Below, piece by piece: positions 32,136 to 37,076 of a stretch of DNA of 37,076 nt. Source of the DNA: Caldilineaceae bacterium SB0661_bin_32 (lineage in GTDB: Bacteria; Chloroflexota; Anaerolineae; Caldilineales; Caldilineaceae); the NCBI GenBank assembly GCA_009841235.1, contig VXMH01000117.1, forward strand, positions 1-37,076. Reading direction: 5' to 3'. Position numbers and translations under genes: made by a program. Positions within the stretch are counted from its first letter, which is position 1; the number at the start of each line of letters is the position of its first letter. The notes under the pieces were generated by a model, which was given only the letters and a program-made list of their open reading frames with translations, was not told the DNA's origin and did not search any database.

Positions 32136-33769
32136 CTGCCGCCTTCAGCGGTGCCGGCATCGAAGTCGACGGACTCACGGCAGAGGACCAGGCCGGCCAC
32201 GCGATCCTGCGCGACGTTTCGTTCTCGTTGCCCTCTGGCGCACGCCTGGGCATCGTAGGGGAATCTGGCGCCGGAAAAACGACGCTGGCGCTGGGCCTGT
32301 TGGGGCATTTTCGACCCGGACTGCGCTATATCGCCGGCTCCATCCAGGTTGCAGGTGAGGAGATTCTTGCCGCTTCGCCGTCGGAACTGAGGCGTTACCG
32401 GCGTACGGTAATCTCCTACCTCGGTCAGGATCCGGCCGCCGCGCTCACGCCCAACATGCGTGTTGTCAGCCAAGTCGAGGAACTGATGCGCGGTGGGCGC
32501 AGCGCCAAGCTCGTCCACGCGCGTCTGGCGGCGGTAGGTCTGCCGGGAAACAGGGACTTTGCGCGTCGCTACCCCCACGAGCTATCCGGCGGTCAGCTCC
32601 AACGCGTGGCCATCGCGCGCGCGCTGGCCCCTGATCCGGCTGTGCTCGTCCTTGACGAACCCTCGGCCTCGCTGGACCTGATGACCCGGCGTCTGATCAC
32701 CCAGGAGATTGAACGCCAAGTGCGCCTGCGAGGAATCACCCTGGTTATGGTGTCGCACGACCTCAACATGGTTGCCAGAGCTGTGGACAAACTTCTGGTA
32801 CTTCACGAAGGCGCGGTGGTGGAGGAAGGGGACGTAACCGCAACCCTGTCACAGCCGCAGCACTCCTATACGCGCGAGCTTGTCGCTGCTTGCGATGGAA
32901 CGCTACCCAGGGTCCTGAAGAACGGGACCGGGCCCAAACGCAAGTCTCCCCTTCTAAGTGCACAGGGGCTGGTTGCCAGCTACCGGCGGGGCAGAGAACG
33001 AAGCACTGTAGTTGACGGATTGAGCCTTACTCTTGAGGCGGGAGAGTGTCTCGCCCTGATCGGCATGTCGGGGGCGGGCAAAAGTACGGTGGTCAACTGC
33101 TTGCTGGGACTTCTCGAGCCGGACGCGGGAACTGTGGCGGTAGCGGGCGCGCGGCTCGCGTCGCGGGTGCGTGACCGGACCGTCCCGCAGCGCCGCTCAA
33201 TTCAGTTTGTACCGCAGGATCCACAGGGTTCGCTCAATCCGCGACGACGCGTCGGGGACACTCTCCTCCATGCGCTGCGGTCCATGCGCGGACTGAGCCG
33301 CAGCGCCGCGGAGGCTGAAGCCCGCAAGCTGATGGAACGCGTGAGGCTCTCCCCGGCCCTGCTTTCCCGCTTCCCGCGTCAACTTTCCGGCGGTGAGCGC
33401 CAGCGTATCGCTATCGCCCGCGCGCTGGCGGCCAGGCCGCGCGTGCTTATCTGTGATGAAGTAACCTCGGCTCTGGACGTTTCCGTGGAAGCTTCGATTC
33501 TTGATCTGATCGATGAGTTGAAGCGTGAAAGCCACCTGGCGGTGTTGCTGATTGCACATGATCTGCGGGTCGTACGCCGCATCGCAGATCATGTGACTGT
33601 ATTGCACAACGGGCGTGTGGTCGAGCAGGGGGCGGTTTCGGAGGTACTCGGAGCCCCTCAGCACGAGTTCACGCGGGCAATTGTTGAGGCCGACCAGACG
33701 TTATCGGAGATCGGGGAAGAGCGGCTGCAGCAGAACCCAGAGATGCCGGGCGTTTCGGCAACGACGTAA
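32132..33769 (+). CDS. DppD-DppF fused ABC ATPase (two nucleotide-binding domains)
   Basis: The 545-residue protein carries both ATPases of a peptide/nickel-type importer in one chain. Domain 1 has Walker A GESGAGKT at 43-50, LSGGQ at 151-155 and Walker B VLVLDE at 171-176. Domain 2 has Walker A GMSGAGKS at 311-318, LSGGE at 418-422 and Walker B VLICDE at 438-443. Both domains keep the switch His (VSHDL, IAHDL). Both look catalytically intact. In most relatives these are separate genes (DppD/DppF, NikD/NikE), although fusions are known (for example GsiA, YejF). The ATG overlaps the permease stop. Confidence 0.94.
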   Translation: MTAAFSGAGIEVDGLTAEDQAGHAILRDVSFSLPSGARLGIVGESGAGKTTLALGLLGHFRPGLRYIAGSIQVAGEEILAASPSELRRYRRTVISYLGQDPAAALTPNMRVVSQVEELMRGGRSAKLVHARLAAVGLPGNRDFARRYPHELSGGQLQRVAIARALAPDPAVLVLDEPSASLDLMTRRLITQEIERQVRLRGITLVMVSHDLNMVARAVDKLLVLHEGAVVEEGDVTATLSQPQHSYTRELVAACDGTLPRVLKNGTGPKRKSPLLSAQGLVASYRRGRERSTVVDGLSLTLEAGECLALIGMSGAGKSTVVNCLLGLLEPDAGTVAVAGARLASRVRDRTVPQRRSIQFVPQDPQGSLNPRRRVGDTLLHALRSMRGLSRSAAEAEARKLMERVRLSPALLSRFPRQLSGGERQRIAIARALAARPRVLICDEVTSALDVSVEASILDLIDELKRESHLAVLLIAHDLRVVRRIADHVTVLHNGRVVEQGAVSEVLGAPQHEFTRAIVEADQTLSEIGEERLQQNPEMPGVSATT

Positions 33770-33876
33770 GTCGAACAGATTGATATCGTCCGGACAGATT
33801 GCGGAGAGCAGCGCGGATTCCAGTCTCGTGTCCCTCTTTTGCCTCCTATAGACGTATCTCATAAGGGGCGGACGAA

Positions 33877-35628
33877 ATGACTCTAACAGCTGCCGAAGCC
33901 CGTCAATCGAACAGCAGGCCCGAAGGCGCCATCGGTTACGCGTGGAGAAAGGGGCGCGGGGCTGCGCTCCGCGGCTGCAGCGCGGGCATGGCCTGGGAGG
34001 CCACCGTAGTGGCTGTGCCTTTCCTGGCCCAGCGCGCCATCGACCGGGGGCTGGTGCCCGGAGACTGGCGGCAGCTGTCGATCTGGCTTACTGCGCTGGT
34101 CGCCAGCGGCGTGCTGACCGCAGTTTTCAGCTACATGCGCCATCACGCCTCCGCCCAAGCCAGGTCATTCGGCTCCCTGGGGCTGCGCGGCCGTCTGTTC
34201 CGTCATGTTCTGGGGCTGGACACCGGCTTCCACGACCGAGCTGACCGGGGCGATCTGCTGATCCGGATGTCCACCGACACTAACGCCATCAATACCCTCC
34301 TAGGATTCCTCCCGACAACAGTCGCGTATGCGACAGGTACGATCCTCACCGTACTCCTGATGCTGCAGATGAACCTGGGGCTGGGGCTCATCGGCATCGG
34401 CTTCCTCCCGGTCGTGCTCCTGCTCTCGGCCGCGGTCAAACAGCTCTATGAGAACCGTACGGTGGCGCTGCGGGAGGCCGCGGCCAAGCTCACCGATATT
34501 CTCCACGAAAACATCTTCGGCGTGCGCGTGATCAGGGGTTTTGGCGTCGAGCCGCATCAGTGGGACCGTTTCGAACCGGCCAACAGCGATATCATCGCCC
34601 GCGCCATGGCCCTGGTTCGTTTGAATGCATCCTATACGCTCATCGGGGGCATTTTCCCGGCGCTGGCTATGGTGGCGCTCCTCTGGTGGGGTGGCCGGTG
34701 GGCGATCTCCGGTGAGGTGACGGTGGGTATGCTGCTTGCCTTCAGCGCCTGGATGGTCCGGCTCACCAGCCACATAGTCGGCCTGCTCGACCGGTTCAGC
34801 TATATTATGCAGGCCAGGGCCTCGGCTGGACGGATCAACGCCCTGCTTAGAGTCGAACCCGCCATCGTCGACCCGTCGCAGCCGTCTCCCTTGCCCCCTT
34901 CCGGAGAGGGGCTGCGATTCAGCAACGTCAGCGTGAGAACCGGTGAGCGGCGGATCCTGGACAACATCTCTTTGGAGGTACGCGCAGGGGAGGTGGTCGT
35001 GTTGGTGGGCAAGTCCGGTTCCGGCAAGAGCATCCTCTTGAGCCTGCCGCCGCGCCTCTACGACCCCGGGGAGGGCGGCGTCTTTCTCGACGGCGTCGAC
35101 GTACGCGACCTCTGCCTGGAGACGCTGCGCGCGGCCGTCTGCCTGGCCTCCGACGACGCCGTCCTCTTCAACGACACGATCGCCGCCAACATCTCCCTGG
35201 GCATGCCGGAGGCATCTCGGGCCGAGATCGAGCGGGCAGCCAGACTCGCACAAGCCCACCAGTTCATCACGGAAATGTCGGACGGATATGACTCCGATAT
35301 CGGCGAAAGGGGTCTCACACTCTCAGGCGGCCAGCGGCAACGCATCTCTCTGGCGCGCGCGGTCCTGGTCGAGCCGCGTGTCCTGTTGCTGGACGATGCG
35401 TCTTCATCGTTGGACCCAGCTACGGATGCCGCAATCTGGGAAGGACTGACCGGCGGCGAGCAGCAGAGGACGATGCTGGTCGCGACCCAGCGCCGCCGCG
35501 TCGCAGCCCGCGCCGACAGAGTGGTGTTACTCGACGTCGGCAGGATCGCAGCGGAGGGGACCGACGAACAGTTGTGGAGCACAACGCCCCTCTACCGGGA
35601 GGTCTTAAGTAGTGGAGGCGAACTATGA
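33877..35628 (+). CDS. Heterodimeric ABC transporter half with degenerate ATP site (LmrC/TM287-like)
   Basis: The 583-residue exporter-fold half transporter has a six-helix membrane domain (about 28-320) and an ATP-binding domain (345-575). Walker A GKSGSGKS is at 378-385 and LSGGQ at 482-486. Walker B VLLLDD (502-507) has Asp507 in place of the catalytic Glu. The Q-loop Gln is replaced (LASDD near 423-427) and the switch His position is Gln538 (VATQRRR). These changes typify the non-catalytic half of heterodimeric exporters. AAGGGGCGG precedes the ATG. The next gene, overlapping by 4 bases, should be its catalytic partner but is broken, so the transporter is probably inactive unless another half substitutes. 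Confidence 0.88.
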   Translation: MTLTAAEARQSNSRPEGAIGYAWRKGRGAALRGCSAGMAWEATVVAVPFLAQRAIDRGLVPGDWRQLSIWLTALVASGVLTAVFSYMRHHASAQARSFGSLGLRGRLFRHVLGLDTGFHDRADRGDLLIRMSTDTNAINTLLGFLPTTVAYATGTILTVLLMLQMNLGLGLIGIGFLPVVLLLSAAVKQLYENRTVALREAAAKLTDILHENIFGVRVIRGFGVEPHQWDRFEPANSDIIARAMALVRLNASYTLIGGIFPALAMVALLWWGGRWAISGEVTVGMLLAFSAWMVRLTSHIVGLLDRFSYIMQARASAGRINALLRVEPAIVDPSQPSPLPPSGEGLRFSNVSVRTGERRILDNISLEVRAGEVVVLVGKSGSGKSILLSLPPRLYDPGEGGVFLDGVDVRDLCLETLRAAVCLASDDAVLFNDTIAANISLGMPEASRAEIERAARLAQAHQFITEMSDGYDSDIGERGLTLSGGQRQRISLARAVLVEPRVLLLDDASSSLDPATDAAIWEGLTGGEQQRTMLVATQRRRVAARADRVVLLDVGRIAAEGTDEQLWSTTPLYREVLSSGGEL

Positions 35629-36749
35629 CCCCCACAACAGATGCTTCGCCCTTTGCTATCGCCCCCTTCGCCGACCGGACGCTACAATTCGGCCTTGAGT
35701 TTGGCGCTTCCTTGCGCAGGCCCGCACTCGTGGCGTCGGTGCTGCTGATTGGGACCGTCTGCGCCACTCTCTCCCAACCGGTGCTGGTCTCCTGGGTCAT
35801 TGATCGCGGCGTCATTGAAAAAGACATGAACGCACTAAGCCTGAGCATATTCCTGCTGCTTGGGGCGGTGGCCCATGAGGCAGTTCTGATCGCCGGGCAC
35901 CTGATCCTGTTCGTCTGGGTCGGAGAACGGTATCTCGCCCGTTTAAGGAATCGGGGATTCGAGCATCTTGGCCCTGCTGGATGTGCCGCTGGAGATCCAA
36001 GAGTGCTTTGGCGAGGTGGCGCTTTCAGCCTCAGGCCCTCTGGAAGCCAGGAGCGGCACCTTTTCCTATATACAGGGGACCCAAGTCCTAACGGACATTA
36101 ACCTGTCGATCCAGCCCGGAAAAACGCTGGCGCTGGTGGGGCATACGGGTGCGGGCAAATCCACTTTGGCCAGGCTGTATGATCCCGAATAAGGAAATAA
36201 TCGTATGGTGGGCTGGATCTTCGAGACGCCACTCTGGCCAGCATCCGACGCCGTATCGTCCTGCTGCCACAGAAGGGCCACTTTTTCCGAGGCACGGTGG
36301 CCGAAAACATGGGCCTGTTCCGGCCGGAGACGTCAGAGACGGATATCTCCAAAGCGGTCTCCGACCTTGGGCCGGAGGAGCGCTTCGGTCAGTTCCCTGA
36401 TGGTCTGCTCACGCAGGTGGACGCCCGGGGGGCGCGGATATCGGCGGGAGAGCGTCAACTGGTCTCGCTGTCCCGAGTCGCGCTGGTCAATCCCGAGGTC
36501 GCAATTCTGGATGAATCCCTTTCCAACGTCGACCCCGGAACGGAAGCTCTGACTGTACGGGCGATGCGGCGGCTGATGCAAGGGCGCACCGTGATCGTCA
36601 TTGCACACCTGGAAGCGACGGCCCAGAGGGCGGACAGTGTAGCTTTCCTGGACCACGGAATCCTGGTCACTCAGGGGCGCCACGACGACCTGATTCGCCG
36701 TTCTTCCGCCTATGCCCGGCTTTGGGGGCAACTTCACTATGAATCCTGA
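35625..36749 (+). pseudogene. Decayed ABC exporter half (partner of the preceding gene)
   Basis: Three pieces of one half transporter are visible in different frames. 35625 to about 35965 encodes the first membrane helices (ending ERYLARLRNRGFEHL). From about 35956 another frame gives the linker and start of the ATPase domain (ILALLDVPLEIQ, then Walker A GHTGAGKS) and ends at TAA 36190-36192. From 36201 a third frame resumes as GLDLRDATLASIRRRIVLLPQ and continues to 36749 with ISAGE, Walker B VAILDE and a switch His (VIAHLEAT). About 200 codons of membrane domain are missing. The Walker A helix is also four residues shorter than in the neighbour. The surviving motifs (ISAGE, catalytic Glu) are the complement of the neighbour's defects. 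Confidence 0.88.
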
Positions 36750-37076
36750 CCCTAAGGATTCTCGTCCTGAGAGTTTGCAGCCGGCACGGTTGTCCCGGGA
36801 TTGAACTTGGTCTGGCTGCAAGAGACTTTCGAGATTTCAGCTTGATCGAGATTTGACAGGGGTGGAACGCTGGGGTAAATTGGTCACTCTTGTCCCCTGC
36901 TCTCTTGTTTCCGGGCGGCTGCTGCAGAAACGTCTGGGAAACCGTAGGCTGAGGACGGGGCAATCAACGGCCAAACCGCATAACAGATCAGTTGGATCGG
37001 GATTTGGTTTGGCGGTCGATTATGTAGTAGAGTAGTAGGGATGCGGCACATTAACAGTTGAAGAGTGGCAAGATAA
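36750..37076. other. Non-coding right end of window
   Basis: These 327 bases hold no recognisable gene. GAATCC and GGATTC (36739-36759) could pair across the pseudogene stop, without a T-run. Short frames (36667-36963 minus, 36853-37035 plus) show no family likeness. Confidence 0.5.

Noticed and set aside
34300..35259. 319-codon minus-strand frame within the exporter gene
   Set aside because: Antisense shadow without motifs or ribosome-binding site.
19730..36749. Siderophore biosynthetic cluster
   Set aside because: No NRPS, NIS synthetase, hydroxylase or ligase gene is present; only transport and reduction genes can be supported.
1..37076. CRISPR array, tRNA, rRNA or insertion sequence
   Set aside because: No regularly spaced repeats, no cloverleaf-like sequence, and no transposase motif or paired terminal inverted repeats were seen.

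Overview
The window looks like a chromosome segment of a high-GC bacterium, most likely a monoderm Chloroflexota (Caldilineae/Anaerolineae type). This is an inference from gene content and style: proline/threonine-rich linkers ahead of an SH3/DUF3048 domain, several TTG/GTG starts, a short EF-Ts, and solute-binding proteins made as lipoproteins. No rRNA gene is present to fix the taxonomy.

Left part (1-18.9 kb) is mostly housekeeping. A truncated recA and dnaA lie on the minus strand. Upstream of dnaA is a non-coding region with four DnaA-box-like 9-mers at near-helical spacing, a candidate oriC. Next come a GNAT acetyltransferase (+), a DUF3048/SH3 envelope protein (-), a slipin-DUF971 pair, a CBS-containing site-2 protease, ribulose-phosphate epimerase and a heterodimeric ABC transporter (all +). 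A minus-strand block follows, read from right to left: an orphan OmpR-type response regulator, rpsB, tsf, a strong intrinsic terminator, pyrH, frr, uppS and cdsA. This is the classic translation/UMP kinase/lipid-precursor order.

Right part (19.5-36.7 kb) is a plus-strand accessory island made almost entirely of transport genes. It holds (1) an IrtAB/YbtPQ-like pair of fused permease-ATPases, (2) a FecBCDE-type ferric-siderophore importer (lipoprotein, two permeases, ATPase), (3) a FhuF-type ferric-siderophore reductase with an intact CC-X10-C-X2-C cluster motif, (4) a peptide/nickel/opine-type importer (lipoprotein, two permeases, one ATPase with both nucleotide-binding domains fused), and (5) a second heterodimeric ABC exporter whose second subunit is a decayed pseudogene. 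No siderophore synthesis gene is visible, so the island reads as a metallophore capture, import and reductive-release system, possibly for siderophores made by others. A promoter-proximal leader with two strong hairpins precedes it. A 30-bp purine-rich direct repeat flanks the first six genes.

Common logic in the island: lipoproteins capture the chelate, FecCD-type and/or IrtAB-like transporters bring it in, the FhuF-like protein reduces Fe(III) to release iron, and the Dpp/Nik-like system adds a second substrate route. These functional links are inferred from neighbourhood and family, not shown by the sequence alone.
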